64,000 nt of DNA from Calothrix sp. NIES-4101 (GCA_004296455.1 AP018280.1:5816794-5880793), one strand, 5' to 3'. Counted from the stretch's first letter, positions 44,938-56,000 are shown. A program made the numbers and translations. The notes: generated from the letters alone by a model not told the origin.

Positions 44938-47900
44938 TTACACTGTCAATTTCATTTGTAAAACGATATCATTGTAATCTTTATCACCACCAAGGGGTAA
45001 ATCTTCAAAGCCCCAAGTATTATTTCCCAACAAGCGAATATGGTCTACTTGTCCAGGATTGGCACCAAGGAAGGGAAAGTAAACCGCAGGATCGTTGTTG
45101 GAGTTGTTATCTAAAATTGTTGCGGGTCTACCATTAGCAATTATAAATGGTGCTAGTAATGAGTCACCAACTAGAGTAGTATTAAATGTTGCTTTTCCTT
45201 GGTTACTAACTGTTAAATCAACTCCAGAAATGCGTTGATTAATTGCTGCTTGAATATAACCTGTTTGTCCAGGAAGAACATCTGCAATTCCATCATTGTT
45301 GATGTCAATTCCGCCATTCTCATTAGCAATTTTATAGAAACCAACTAAGTTATCAAATCCAGCTTCTCGATACAGGGTAAATTCAGCTTTGATATTACCA
45401 AAAACGCCGCGTAAATCAACTAATTCAGCTTGGCTAATACCTTGTAGTTTGCTGCCCAAAGGTAACTGTTGATTTGTAAATGTAATCTTGACTTCTAAAT
45501 CTTTAAAATCGGAAATATTGCCAGTTCCATCTTCCCATGACAAAGTAAACTCATTAGCTCCCACTAAAGTGATTTTTTGGGTTGTTTCACTGGAAAATAA
45601 CACATCACCTAAAGAAGTTTTTCCTTGTTTTACAGCATCAATACTGCTATTTTTAACTAGGAGAAAACGAAAATTTCCCCCCGATTCAAATTCTAACAGG
45701 CGACTCAATTCATTCCGATTCAAACCATTAGGATTATTCGCGATCGCACTCCAAACGACTTTTGCTCGTTCTAATGCGGCTTCTGTATACCCATTTTGCC
45801 CTGGAGAAATCCCATTTATGTTTCCTTGAGCATCATCGACAGTGAATACACACAACTCATTTACAAAAGTAGAATTGTTCCCGATTAGGGATACTTGCAA
45901 TCTGGGTATGCCCACACCACCGGAAATGTTGAACACATCATTGCTGCTATTCTTGGTTAAGCCAGTTTGAGCAACGGGTAAGTCGTTAAGCAATTCCAAA
46001 ATACCGAGCTTCGCTGGTGTGTTGCTTCCAGTAACATTGAAGTCATTATCATTAATCAGTGCTAGGGTATTTGGTGCAACTAATGCCAAACCTTCTAATT
46101 TTTCTACCCCGGTGTAACCCAATTGAGCCGCATTAGCAATCAGACTCTTGCTTACAGGCTTAATGTTTGCAGTTGTGAGTTCCAGGGCTGAAAGTTGTTC
46201 GATTGTTTTACCTGTGGGTAAGGTAAAGTTGGCAGGGTTATTGATATTCGTTGCTCCAGCCAAGTCAATTTGATAAATCAACTTGTTCGACGCAGTGGTA
46301 GATAAATCATCTCGCTCCACAACTGCGAATTTTCCATTACCCAGAGCAACTGCATCCCCGATTTTGTCTGTTTTGGCGTTCCCGCTCGCTGTAATATCGT
46401 CAAGAAGATATAGATATTCTCCAGTCACCTGCTTACTGACAATATCAAATTCCAAAATTCTTAGATTCCGGGAAGCTCTAGATACAGTGTCACCACCATT
46501 ATCGGGGTTATCGATCGCACTTTGGATAAATGCATAAAGTTTTCTACCTTCTAGGGCAACTGCTTCAAAACCGCGATTGGCACGTCGTTGGGCATAAACA
46601 GCAGGTATAACTGGTGTGCCAAAGAAGGTTCCACCATTTTTACGGTTGTCGGTTGCATCCCCAAGGGGAATAAAGCGGTCAATTAATTTACCATTACTAT
46701 TAAAGTGGTAAATTGCTGGACGGTATTCGTCAACCATCCAAAAATCACCATTTTCCGCGACCACAATCCCTTCTAAGTCGGCTCCCAAGACATCATTCGG
46801 GAGGATATTACCGTTTAAATCAACACCAACTTCATCCGTATAAGCCGTATTCGCTGCCCCAGGTTGCAAGTTAGGTAAACCAGTTAGAGGTGTGGTTCCA
46901 TCTTGACGAAATAATCCAGTTCGCTTGGTAATACTAATTTCCCCAGTGGAGCGATTAACTTCAAAGCTAACTACTTCTGGCTGGAAATTGGGTAACAAAA
47001 ATGGTCTTTTTTCAGCAGTTGGTTCTCCATTTGGTCCCCTGTCCGTGTGGGTGACAAATTTGAGGTTACCGTTTGCAGCTATGCCTTGGAAATATAAACC
47101 AGAGAAACCACCTAAGAAAATATCTTGACCTGTGGAAGTTGTACCTAATTTGGGCAGGTTATTGAAGGTGTAGTTAGTAATTTTAGGTGAATTCGGAGTC
47201 TCAATTGCATACAGCGTTGCTGTTTTACTGACTTCATTAGAAACTGCTAGTAGTGCTTTACCATTGGGGCTGTCAGCAGCAGGAATAAATTTTAAACCCT
47301 CTGGACTAATATCACCCTCAGTGCGAACATATTGGACAAACTCAGGTTTCGTGGGGTTGCTAAGGTCGTAAACCATCACACCACCACCAGCACGTTCTAA
47401 ACCAATAAAAGCATAGGCTTTGCCGTTGACGTAACCGATAGTTACTGCTTCTGGTTCGGGCCCTTTATTATCGGAACGGGTATCAAATTGACTGGCTACT
47501 CCTTCATTAGCATTAAATAGAGTCGGTGTCTGTGCTGCGGTAATTTTCTCAAATTGGTCGCCACTATCAAAAACTAGTTTACCTGTATCATCCCAAACGG
47601 AAAAAGAACGAGCGCCGTAAGCATATAACTTATCGTAATCTCCATCCCCATCGGTATCACCCAGGGTGTTAGTGATTGTTAAACGACCGAGATTTGCATT
47701 ATTTTTTAACTCTGTTGCATTAGGGAAAACAGTCGGGTCTAAAATTACCGCACTACTACCGATTCTGACTTCTTCATTGAAAATACTTCCTTCTGTATCA
47801 TTAGGAGCAACTAAGATGTCATCTCCTGTGGGACGAATACGAGAATCTCCTTCATTCGCAGTCACGTAATAGGTTTTACCACCAGATTCAAAAGAAGCGA

Positions 47901-48768
47901 TCGCATCTGGTTGGTACATCCCGAAAATGGGATAATTTTTGATATTGATGCCACCATTAATAGTACTATCGCGATCGCTCGCATCAATTCCATTCCCTGG
48001 TAAGCTATGGTCTTTAAAGCCTAAGGGTAAAATATCGGTGACAGTAGCAGTGGCAATATCAACTTTTGCGAAAGCGTTATTGTCTTGTAGTGTGACAAAA
48101 GCAGTTTTACCATCACCAGAAAATGCAATATATTCTGGTTCTAGGTCTTGGGCGACTGTAGAATTTGTGCCATTTGCGAGTTTGCCAAAAATTCTTACAC
48201 CCTGCTGCTTTAAACTCGCCTCCTGGGCGTTAAAGGCGGTGAAAGTCGCAGTCGCAACCTTGGTATTATCTAAAACCCCAATATTACCAGAAACATCGAT
48301 AATGCTAATTGAAGCTTCTGGGTCAATTGTATAGTCTTCACTTGGCTCCCCTTCATTTGCCACTAAAAGTTTTGTCCCATCCGGGGAAAAGGTGAGCATA
48401 TCAGGTAAAGCACCCACTGTCACCTGAGCCAGTGCAATTGGGTTAGTAATATCAACCATGGCATCAAAAAATACGACTTTGCCCGGTTCAGTTCTATTTG
48501 TGGCAGAAATTGCCACCGCAACAAGACTATTGCCAGTTGTTCCTTTTCTGACGGCTACACTTTGGATTCCGGCACCAAAATTAGAGAGGTCAATATTACC
48601 AATTTTAGTTGGTTTGCTGGGGTCAGAAATATCCACCACTTGTAGAACTGGCTTACCAGCAACTTCTCCAGTTAGAAACAATCGCTTAGTTTTCGGATCA
48701 AAATCAGAAATTTCTGCCCCATCTAGGGTAATATTTCCAGCAAATTTCAGTTGAATTTGATTATTCAT
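44938..48768 (-). CDS. Large choice-of-anchor/phytase-like protein with C-terminal DUF4114 domain
   Basis: A 1276-residue protein. Residues 1 to ~520 form a beta-propeller of the choice-of-anchor I type (LPDMLTFSPDGTKLLVANEGEPSEDY, GPEPEAVTIG, GGVMVYDLSNP). Residues ~535-880 match the esterase-like phytase domain (THTDRGPNGEPTAEKRPF, LGADLEGIVVAENGDFWMVDEYRPAIY). The C-terminus ends in a DUF4114 domain (WGFEDLPLGGDKDYNDIV), a calcium-binding-type module. It has neither a signal peptide nor RTX repeats, so its export route is unclear; a type I signal inside the last domain is possible. Being next to two secreted phosphatases, it probably releases phosphate from phytate-like or nucleotide substrates. 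Confidence 0.87.
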   Translation of the reverse strand: MNNQIQLKFAGNITLDGAEISDFDPKTKRLFLTGEVAGKPVLQVVDISDPSKPTKIGNIDLSNFGAGIQSVAVRKGTTGNSLVAVAISATNRTEPGKVVFFDAMVDITNPIALAQVTVGALPDMLTFSPDGTKLLVANEGEPSEDYTIDPEASISIIDVSGNIGVLDNTKVATATFTAFNAQEASLKQQGVRIFGKLANGTNSTVAQDLEPEYIAFSGDGKTAFVTLQDNNAFAKVDIATATVTDILPLGFKDHSLPGNGIDASDRDSTINGGINIKNYPIFGMYQPDAIASFESGGKTYYVTANEGDSRIRPTGDDILVAPNDTEGSIFNEEVRIGSSAVILDPTVFPNATELKNNANLGRLTITNTLGDTDGDGDYDKLYAYGARSFSVWDDTGKLVFDSGDQFEKITAAQTPTLFNANEGVASQFDTRSDNKGPEPEAVTIGYVNGKAYAFIGLERAGGGVMVYDLSNPTKPEFVQYVRTEGDISPEGLKFIPAADSPNGKALLAVSNEVSKTATLYAIETPNSPKITNYTFNNLPKLGTTSTGQDIFLGGFSGLYFQGIAANGNLKFVTHTDRGPNGEPTAEKRPFLLPNFQPEVVSFEVNRSTGEISITKRTGLFRQDGTTPLTGLPNLQPGAANTAYTDEVGVDLNGNILPNDVLGADLEGIVVAENGDFWMVDEYRPAIYHFNSNGKLIDRFIPLGDATDNRKNGGTFFGTPVIPAVYAQRRANRGFEAVALEGRKLYAFIQSAIDNPDNGGDTVSRASRNLRILEFDIVSKQVTGEYLYLLDDITASGNAKTDKIGDAVALGNGKFAVVERDDLSTTASNKLIYQIDLAGATNINNPANFTLPTGKTIEQLSALELTTANIKPVSKSLIANAAQLGYTGVEKLEGLALVAPNTLALINDNDFNVTGSNTPAKLGILELLNDLPVAQTGLTKNSSNDVFNISGGVGIPRLQVSLIGNNSTFVNELCVFTVDDAQGNINGISPGQNGYTEAALERAKVVWSAIANNPNGLNRNELSRLLEFESGGNFRFLLVKNSSIDAVKQGKTSLGDVLFSSETTQKITLVGANEFTLSWEDGTGNISDFKDLEVKITFTNQQLPLGSKLQGISQAELVDLRGVFGNIKAEFTLYREAGFDNLVGFYKIANENGGIDINNDGIADVLPGQTGYIQAAINQRISGVDLTVSNQGKATFNTTLVGDSLLAPFIIANGRPATILDNNSNNDPAVYFPFLGANPGQVDHIRLLGNNTWGFEDLPLGGDKDYNDIVLQMKLTV

Positions 48769-49297
48769 TTTTTATTGCCTTGAGATTTAATTATATTGGC
48801 TTAATATTGGTTGCAGCTAATAAAAGCTTCTCGGAAATAATCAATTTTCAAGTTCAAGATAGACCCTTTATTGTTTCCATAAAGTCCTGAATAAAAACGA
48901 ATTTTACCTGAAAACGAGTGAATATTACATGAATATCAATATTGTTCATTTACGATAATTCATTTATCTCTACTCTTAGAGAAAGTTACGATAGCATGTC
49001 TCTACAACCTTAAAAAAGCATATTGCTAATACTATATTTCGGGAGCCTAATAACATTAATGAGACAGGTTACTACCAACTTATACTATTAAGATTAAAAT
49101 CTTATTATTGAAAGGTTAAAGAATACTTTTAAAAGTGTTGACTACTTAAATTCAGGGATTCCACAAAATTATTCATCATTTGCTTGGCTAAGACATGTGG
49201 AAGTGGAGCCTGTTAAGATTAAAGTGCCTATGAAGGCGCAATCGTAAATCTCAACAGGCTTTCTGCAAAACCACATAGAATTGCTAGTTGTTAATTT
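48769..49297. other. Spacer upstream of the phytase-like gene
   Basis: A 529-bp A+T-rich spacer with no gene. It includes the hairpin at 49208-49259. Confidence 0.4.
49208..49259. repeat. Compound inverted repeat
   Basis: GCCTGTTAAGATT (49208-49220) pairs with AATCTCAACAGGC (49247-49259) with one mismatch. A smaller GCCT-ATGA-AGGC hairpin lies inside the loop. It sits 38 bp past the stop of the cNMP-binding gene; no T tract follows on that strand. Confidence 0.55.
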
Positions 49298-49666
49298 TTA
49301 TAACTGATGCTCCAAGCGACTCAAGCGTTGGGAATAGCTTCGCATCACAGCCAACGCAAACATCGGTGTTTCTTGAACCGCAAACAAAAAGCGCTGCTCA
49401 TCAAGGAAAGCCAGTTTGCAGTCAGTTTTAGCTGTTGCTGTATAAGTTCTATTGGTGATGCCAACGAGGGCACCAGTTCCAAAGATATCTCCGCCTGTAA
49501 TCGTCTCGGTAACTTTGCCATTAACAGAGATGTTAACTTCTCCTTCCAGAACACCGTACATCGCATCTCCAACTTGTCCCTCTGCAAAAATAACTTGGTT
49601 AGGTGTAAATACCTTCGGTTCGGGTTGCTTTTGGAAGATACTTATGGTTTGTACAGCACTTAACAT
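49298..49666 (-). CDS. Small stand-alone cyclic-nucleotide-binding domain protein
   Basis: A 122-residue protein made of a single cNMP-binding domain: FTPNQVIFAEGQVGDAMYGVLEGEVNISV, then GGDIFGTGALVG in the phosphate-cassette position and a C-terminal helix (VMRSYSQRLSRLEHQ). The canonical phosphate-cassette Arg is absent (GTGALVGITNRTYTA), so nucleotide binding is doubtful. There is no DNA-binding or enzyme domain. In cyanobacteria such proteins act as small signalling or scaffold partners. It is a single gene. Confidence 0.88.
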   Translation of the reverse strand: MLSAVQTISIFQKQPEPKVFTPNQVIFAEGQVGDAMYGVLEGEVNISVNGKVTETITGGDIFGTGALVGITNRTYTATAKTDCKLAFLDEQRFLFAVQETPMFALAVMRSYSQRLSRLEHQL

Positions 49667-49837
49667 GAATTTGTTGCTCTAACTACAAAGGCAAGTTTAG
49701 GATTTAATCTCAACTTCAGTATTAAGATTAGATTTAGAAATGCCTAAGATTTGCTTAAAAATATGCCAAACTTCCCAAATTTCCCAATTTTCCATCTCCT
49801 AACTATGGCTGACAAGAAGTTTTAAGTAAGAATCATC

Positions 49838-49867
49838 TTGACATAACATTTTTTATTTTGATATGAT
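49838..49867 (+). promoter_or_regulatory. Near-consensus sigma-70-type promoter
   Basis: TTGACA (49838-49843), an 18-base spacer and TATGAT (49862-49867), 110 bp upstream of the small gene at 49978. A second -10-like TATACT is at about 49889. Confidence 0.5.
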
Positions 49868-49977
49868 TTCCAGCCTTAATTTTGTGCTATACTAGAAAGA
49901 GATTATAGCTGTGAAGCGGGTTAAGCATAGCAGTATCTTTGTAGTTAAGCTAATTTATTCACAAGGTTGAGTAAAAA

Positions 49978-50187
49978 TTGAAAATTAAAGCGTTGGATAT
50001 CAAGGCTGGTGATCGGATTATTGCCTACTGCAAGAACAAAAGGCAAATCTGTAAAGTCAAGCAAATTTTAGACCCAGGTCAGACCAAGATCACGCTTTCA
50101 GTCTTTACAACTGAATACTACCGTGGCTGCTTAGTCTCATGTGTTGTTCGTTTTCAATGGGACGCTTTAGTTGAGTTAGTCACCTAA
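49978..50187 (+). CDS. Small conserved cyanobacterial protein of unknown function
   Basis: A 69-residue basic protein, KIKALDIKAGDRIIAYCKNK at the start, with an all-beta pattern (GDRIIAY, RQICKVKQIL, TKITLSVF, VRFQWDALVEL) like small SH3-type barrels. It has four cysteines. The start is a TTG with AAGGTTGAG upstream, under a good promoter. Function unknown. Confidence 0.65.
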   Translation: MKIKALDIKAGDRIIAYCKNKRQICKVKQILDPGQTKITLSVFTTEYYRGCLVSCVVRFQWDALVELVT

Positions 50188-50275
50188 AGAGTGAATTTGA
50201 GGAAATTAAAGCTTAAAGTTGATCCTAAGTTTCTGTTCCCTCAATACTCACATCCCCATTAATTTAATTTTTGGT

Positions 50276-50398
50276 TTAATTTTTGGGTAACGTTACGGTC
50301 AGATTTGTTCCCTTCCCAACTATTATTATCAGTTGCGATCGCGCCATTTTGTAAATTGACGCATTGTTTAACAATTGCCATTCCCAAGCCTGTAAGTA
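50276..50398 (-). pseudogene. C-terminal remnant of a sensor histidine kinase
   Basis: On the minus strand this reads TGLGMAIVKQCVNLQNGAI (the G2 box of a HATPase domain). After a one-base shift it continues GTNLTVTLPKN and a stop at 50276, the usual kinase ending. The segment is out of frame internally and cut off on its 5' side by the repeat-filled stretch at 50399-50640. Another piece of the same gene lies at 50642-50697. Confidence 0.8.
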
Positions 50399-50640
50399 CT
50401 TGGATTAAATTAAAGCAAACAAAATGTCGGGTTTCGACACTTCGACAAGCTCAGGGCATTGCAGTGCATCGCTCCACTCCAATCCACTCCAATCCACTCC
50501 ACTCCACCCTACTTTCAGTGGTTATTTTGAGCATTGAGTGTAGTCTAAATGAGCGAGTCGAAAATACTCAAAACAAATAATCCCGGGCTAGAAGCCCGCA
50601 CTACAAAAAACAATTTACACATTTGGGATGTTCTCGAGTA
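50399..50640. repeat. Repeat-rich insertion splitting a histidine kinase remnant
   Basis: Contains CCACTCCAAT-type tandem units (about 50475-50510) and, at 50582-50630, a block starting CCCGGGCTAGAAGCCCGC that recurs inverted at 57397-57442. Confidence 0.7.
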
Positions 50641-50641
50641 A

Positions 50642-50697
50642 GTTAGCTTGGGGAATACCAACACCCTCATCTTGAATTACAAATTTCCTGACATAGC
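50642..50697 (-). pseudogene. G1-box remnant of the same histidine kinase
   Basis: The minus strand reads FVIQDEGVGIPQANLLEN, the conserved D-x-G-x-GI motif of a histidine kinase ATPase domain. With 50276-50398 it brackets the inserted repeat. Sequence further upstream no longer looks coding. Confidence 0.75.
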
Positions 50698-50969
50698 AGA
50701 AGAACATTAATTTTGCCGCTTTGAATATGAAATGAGATTTTATAGAGTATGCTTCGCAAATTTTTCATAAAAAAATCATGAGTTATATTTAAAGACTTTA
50801 TTTTTATCTGTGTGATATTTAATTATTTATAAACGTTCAATCTAATTAATAAAGATTTAATCAAGATACTGATAGTGATATTGCGTAAGTAAGCAGATTA
50901 ACCGTAATCTCTTAGCAAAGAGTGTGTTGAAACAAAAAACTAAAATACATCAAAATATAAGGGATTAAA

Positions 50970-51683
50970 ATGCATCGCCATCTATCTAAAATACAAATGG
51001 TAATATTTGCGATCGCAACATATACCGTATCTATGAATTCAGCCGTCGCTGCATCTTTAAAATATGAGAGTTCTGTAACCGTACAAAGAACAAACTATTT
51101 TGATAAGTCTGTTACTTTACCAAAGTTTAATCCTGAATTAGGAGATTTAACCAGTGTAAAACTGACATTAATCGGAGCAGTTCAAGGCTCAATTGAATTA
51201 GAGAGCCGTGATGCATCCATCACTAATGTTACGGCTGATTTAGGAGCAGAAGTTAGACTGCTCAAACCAGATAAAAATCTTTTGTTAGCAACTTTACCGA
51301 CTGCATCTATCTCCAAGCAATTTACAGCTTTTGATGGGATAAAAGACTTTGGAGGGACTTCTGGAGCAACTTTCAACAATTTATCCAGTCAAGAAACTGA
51401 TTCTACTGAACTAACTAGTGGATTTGATTTATTTTTGGGATTGGGAGAGTTAGTTTTACCTGTCACAGCAGAAGCAAAATCTCGGAGTACAGGTGCAGGA
51501 AATTTATCACAAGAGTTCAATACATTTGCTGGTGCAAATGTTGAAATTATCTATGATTATGTTGTGAAAATACCCAAAGCAGAGCCAAAAAGAAAAGTTC
51601 CTGAATCACAAATATCTTTAGGGATATTAGCAGCAGTGGGAGTTTGTACTTTACTGAAAAGTAAATATCTTCACTTAGTATAA
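50970..51683 (+). CDS. Secreted choice-of-anchor E-type protein with PEP-CTERM-like tail
   Basis: A 237-residue protein. The signal peptide covers about residues 1-28 (VIFAIATYTVSMNSAVAAS). A beta-rich ~170-residue domain follows with the choice-of-anchor E pattern (VTLPKFNPELGDLTSVKLTLIGAVQGSIELES). The C-terminus has VPES, a hydrophobic stretch (LGILAAVGVCTLL) and a short basic end, close to a PEP-CTERM sorting signal with Ser in place of the second Pro. Such proteins are thought to be sorted to the envelope or extracellular matrix. It is an isolated gene. Confidence 0.82.
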   Translation: MHRHLSKIQMVIFAIATYTVSMNSAVAASLKYESSVTVQRTNYFDKSVTLPKFNPELGDLTSVKLTLIGAVQGSIELESRDASITNVTADLGAEVRLLKPDKNLLLATLPTASISKQFTAFDGIKDFGGTSGATFNNLSSQETDSTELTSGFDLFLGLGELVLPVTAEAKSRSTGAGNLSQEFNTFAGANVEIIYDYVVKIPKAEPKRKVPESQISLGILAAVGVCTLLKSKYLHLV

Positions 51684-52103
51684 AACCGTAATTATCTAGA
51701 TTTTAGAAGTCAGTTGCTTAACCCCAAATGACAGTAATTTGTGAGTAAATAAACTCCAGTATGGAGACTTGAAATCCAATATGTAAGACTATATTTACTA
51801 CTCACGAATATATGCTTACTTATCCAAGATTGGCGGGAAGGAAATAGATATCATTGTCTCTATCTCCCGTCAATATTTACTTAGAAATTTTTCGTTAAGA
51901 ATTCAGTACGCCAACTCTGACTAAAATCGTAATTTTAATTCTTTAGAATGCTTATAAATAAACATACTATATTCAATCTATTAGATATGATAAGGCGATG
52001 TCAATGCCAAACGAGAAAATTATTAGCTCCATAGTAGAAATACTGGATGAGTTGGCATTGGTATTTGCTTGATTGTTAATGTCAAATTTTAGTTTTAAGT
52101 AAT
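51684..52103. other. Spacer with no supported gene
   Basis: A 420-bp A+T-rich spacer. A weak inverted repeat, ATAGATA/TCTATCTCCCG, lies near 51840-51870; nothing else stands out. Confidence 0.4.
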
Positions 52104-52937
52104 ATGTTCCCCAACAAAATCGATCACAAACAACCGAAAAAAACCGCTTTGATTACCGGAGCGGCAGCAGGCATTGGTTACGAATTAGCAAGTATTTTTG
52201 CTCGTGATGGTTATAATTTGGTATTAGTCGATAAGAATGAGCAGCAATTAGCTAATGTTACTAATGAATTTAAATCAAAATTTGGTAGTTCGATTACAAT
52301 GATTGCCAAAGATTTATCTCTACCAACATCATCTTTAGAAATATATTCACAACTACAAGCAGCATCAATAAATGTTGATTTTTTAGTCAATAATGCTGGA
52401 TTTGGTCATTATGGATTTTTTGCCGATACCGACCTCACATCGGAATTGGATATGCTACAAGTTAACTTAGTGACTCTAACTCACATGACGAAGCTTTTTG
52501 TGAGGGATATGGCAAAACGTGGTCAAGGAAAAGTATTAAATGTTGCTTCAACTGCGGCATTTCAACCTGGCCCATTAATGGCAGTATATTTCGCCACTAA
52601 AGCATACGTATTATCCTTTTCACAAGCGATCGCCAATGAGTTAGAAGGTACGGGTGTCACAGTAACTGTATTATGTCCTGGGCCAACTGAGTCAGCTTTC
52701 CACGAAACAACAGGGATGGCGGAGACGGAATTAGTCAAAGGCAAAAAAATGATGGATGCAGCAACTGTTGCTAGAGTTGGTTATCGGGGATTGATGGCAA
52801 ATAAAACTGTAGTTATTCCGGGTGTCAAAAATCGCATACTTGCAGAAACTGTCAGATTTATTCCCCGTAGTCTCGTCACAAAGTTTGTGCGTAATATGCA
52901 AGAATTACCCAGTATAGATGAGGGTGCTGGTATTTAA
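52104..52937 (+). CDS. Short-chain dehydrogenase/reductase
   Basis: A 277-residue classical SDR: nucleotide-binding TGAAAGIG at about 19-26, an Asp at the end of the second strand (LVLVDKN) that suggests NAD(H) preference, NNAG at about 98-101, catalytic Ser in VLNVASTAAF and YFATK (Tyr and Lys) in the active-site helix. The substrate is unknown; the C-terminal part resembles reductases of the DltE/YqjQ type. It is a single gene ended by a terminator. Confidence 0.92.
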   Translation: MFPNKIDHKQPKKTALITGAAAGIGYELASIFARDGYNLVLVDKNEQQLANVTNEFKSKFGSSITMIAKDLSLPTSSLEIYSQLQAASINVDFLVNNAGFGHYGFFADTDLTSELDMLQVNLVTLTHMTKLFVRDMAKRGQGKVLNVASTAAFQPGPLMAVYFATKAYVLSFSQAIANELEGTGVTVTVLCPGPTESAFHETTGMAETELVKGKKMMDAATVARVGYRGLMANKTVVIPGVKNRILAETVRFIPRSLVTKFVRNMQELPSIDEGAGI

Positions 52938-52995
52938 TTTTCTTCCGAGAAACAGTACAATAAACTTCAGAAATTAGTCATTCTGACTATGATAG

Positions 52996-53041
52996 AAATC
53001 CGATTTCCTAAGATTTACCTTGCCAAAGAAATCGGGTTTTT
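52996..53041 (+). terminator. Terminator after the SDR gene
   Basis: AAATCCGATTTC (52996-53007) pairs with GAAATCGGGTTT (53028-53039) through a 20-base loop; the stem ends in a T run (TTTTT to 53041). Confidence 0.7.
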
Positions 53042-53076
53042 CCCATCTTACCGTGAGTTCTATTTAAAACCTAGTA

Positions 53077-56000
53077 TTACTCCCATTCTTGAAATTCATC
53101 ACTAGTATTCCTAAACAAATAATTTAACTGTTCTCGCCGGGTTTCAAAGTTAGCTGCAATGGAAATAAAAATAATCCCAATGCATAAGCCAATAATCCAT
53201 TTGACGAATGAATAACGTAAGCTGAGAATGACTAATTGATAAATGGAAGTCATTAAAAATGCACCTGTGCCCACATACAAAAATGCTCGAATTCGCAAAC
53301 TTAACCCGACAAAAATAGTCAGAATACTAATAATTATCGGGATGAGAACGGTATCTTGGTGAAAGAATACAGCCGAAGTACAAATCATGCCGCTACCTAA
53401 TAACCGCAAATAGTGGCGCTTATCTTTCTGTGCGGTTAATTTTAATTCTGGATCAAATTGAGCAATATAAAGTAAAGATAACCCAATCGTTGCAACATAC
53501 CACAATTCACTAGTTAGATGTAAATTATAAAACCATTTGCATAGTGCCCAATCGATCAAACCAATACTAAGATACGTCAAACGAAAATTCTGATTAAGCT
53601 TTGCCAGAAAAGCATAAAAGGCAGCCGTAATTAATAAAGTAGTTGGGTAAATTTGTAACCAGGTGATGCCAACAATTACTAATGGCAAAACGTAGGCAGT
53701 ATTTTGCCAAGGTCTTTTTGACCATCCCCAACGCTCCCACGGTAGAATATAGAGGAAGTATGCAACAATACAAGCGATCGCTGCATTCCAAGGTAATAAT
53801 TGCTGGGTAAATACTTGTCCGATGGGTAAATCTCGCAATAAAATGCCAATCATTAAGGTTTCCATAAAACCCAGATAAACCCAAAAATCCCGTGCTGGGA
53901 TACTTGTATTTAAGGAGTTTTCAGCATTCGCTGGATAATCTGGGTAATTAGACATTCTGCCTTGGAAGATGGCGTAACGGACTAAAAATGTACCCGTTCC
54001 TAAGCCAATAAAACGATTAATTTCCACGGGTGAGAGAATCGCCAATAATAATAAACAGCTACTCCAACCCCAATGAAAATGGGCAACTGCTTCTATTTCT
54101 TGTCTACTCAGGCGTAAATATTGCATCAGCCAAGGAGCAAGAATCCGATAAACATACATAATAATTGCACCCAATGCAGACATGGCAATTAACCCATCAC
54201 CATATGCACCTCCTTGCACCTGTAGCATTTGGTAAAAGAGACATTCGTAGGCAGCAATTGAAACCCCGATTAATCCCAGGTACAACAAAGGTTTTAATGC
54301 TTGTCTGCGTCTACCCACACCAATGACAATTAATGCCACGCCCAGGGTATATAATCCCGTCCAACTGGTAAAAGTATCAAAACGTAGCACGACACTAAAT
54401 AAAGCATAGATAATTGGTAAAATATGGAAACTATTGGGTAATTCCTGCAAGTTGTGTCTTCGCTTCCACCATTCGCCAAAAAGCTGGCTTGCTAAACCTA
54501 GAGCAATATTTGTGATCGCAATTTTAACAGTTGTTCTGCCACCAAATGCTAATGCCTCAGCCGCGAGTAATTCTAAACACCAACCAATACCATAAAATGC
54601 CCAGTTAGTTGGTTCATGCCAACTACGAAAAATCACAGATAATAAAGTAATAAAGGCGGCAAGTATATAGAAAGTATCGGGGGTGAAAATACCCTGATAG
54701 ACTCCAACTGAATGTAAAGTGAAGGCAAGTAGTTCGACTGTTAATAAGATGCAAGCCCATTTATTTGTTGCTTGTATATAAATTATTGAGAGGATGTTTT
54801 GACTATTAGTTGAATTCTGAAGATTACGAGTCAGTAAATATTTGCGTGTCACCCATAAAGCCAAAATTACCGTACTAGTAACTACAAACCAACCCGATAT
54901 TGATAGTAAAGGTAAACCAGGTATACCTTCACCACAGATGACAGCAATAAAAGCCAGAATAAATCCAACTGTAATTAATGCAAAGTCCTGGGTTTTTAAA
55001 TAACTTGTATTGAATAACATCAACAGCACACCCACACCTAAACCAATTAATCTAGTTCTGGTTAAGGGTAAAGTGAGTAATTGAGCCATTCCCAAAGTAA
55101 TGACACTCGCTACACTATTGATTTTGCCGTGGATTCCCACACTCCGACTAGCAATAACACTTAAAGTTATTGGAGTCACTAACCAAATTACAGCCCAAGG
55201 ATAACTTTTGGCATGAGCAATATTTGTATGAACAAAATTACCCTCAACCTTGGCTAGTAATAAATAAAAACTAACAGCAGCTAATCCAAAGCCAAGATAC
55301 CATGCACTACGTTGCCAGTGGACACCAAAACTATTACCAGAAGCGCCAATAATACTAAATAGCCATTCAGCCACCATTAATACAAGTAATATACTTACCC
55401 AATATTCAGAAGGTAGTGTTGGCATTACCCAATTAATACAGGAACAAAGTGACAGAATTGCTGTAATGTGAATCAGGTAAATTAGAGTTGGGAGATGGAA
55501 AGATAAGGAAGGGGTATCATTATCTTTTTCTTCTTGTCTTCTTTGCGTCCAATAAATCATACCTGCAAGGGTGATGCTTGATAAAAGAAGATTTAAAGAA
55601 CGTACTGCTGGATTTACTAAAGAATTGAAAGTTAAAGCTAAACCAAAAATCAAACAAATTGGTTCACCACATTTAGATAAATATTTAGATTTTTGAGATT
55701 TTTCGAGTTTTTCTTCAACTCTAGATAAATATTCAGTGAAAACTACAGTCGCAATTAAATAAGGGAATAAACCCAAACTCCATAATGTCCAAGATTGATA
55801 TTGAGAATTTGTGATTTGCACTGCAATGTTAGTAATTTGCAGTTGTAAATCAATAGGTACTAAACGCCAGATTAACCAATTAGCTTGTAAGCCAATGATA
55901 AATATTGCTGCAAAATCGGATTCCCAACTCGATAATTGCAAACGTTGAGCAAAAATCCATAAACCTAAACAACTTACAGCTAGCGCTTGTCCTGGGTGGG

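Noticed and set aside
40327-49300. Pho boxes upstream of the phosphatase genes
   Set aside because: Single TTAACC-like words occur, but not the spaced tandem array expected; not claimed.
50305-50580. 91-codon plus-strand frame
   Set aside because: It runs across a histidine kinase remnant in antisense and the inserted repeats; no coding signal.
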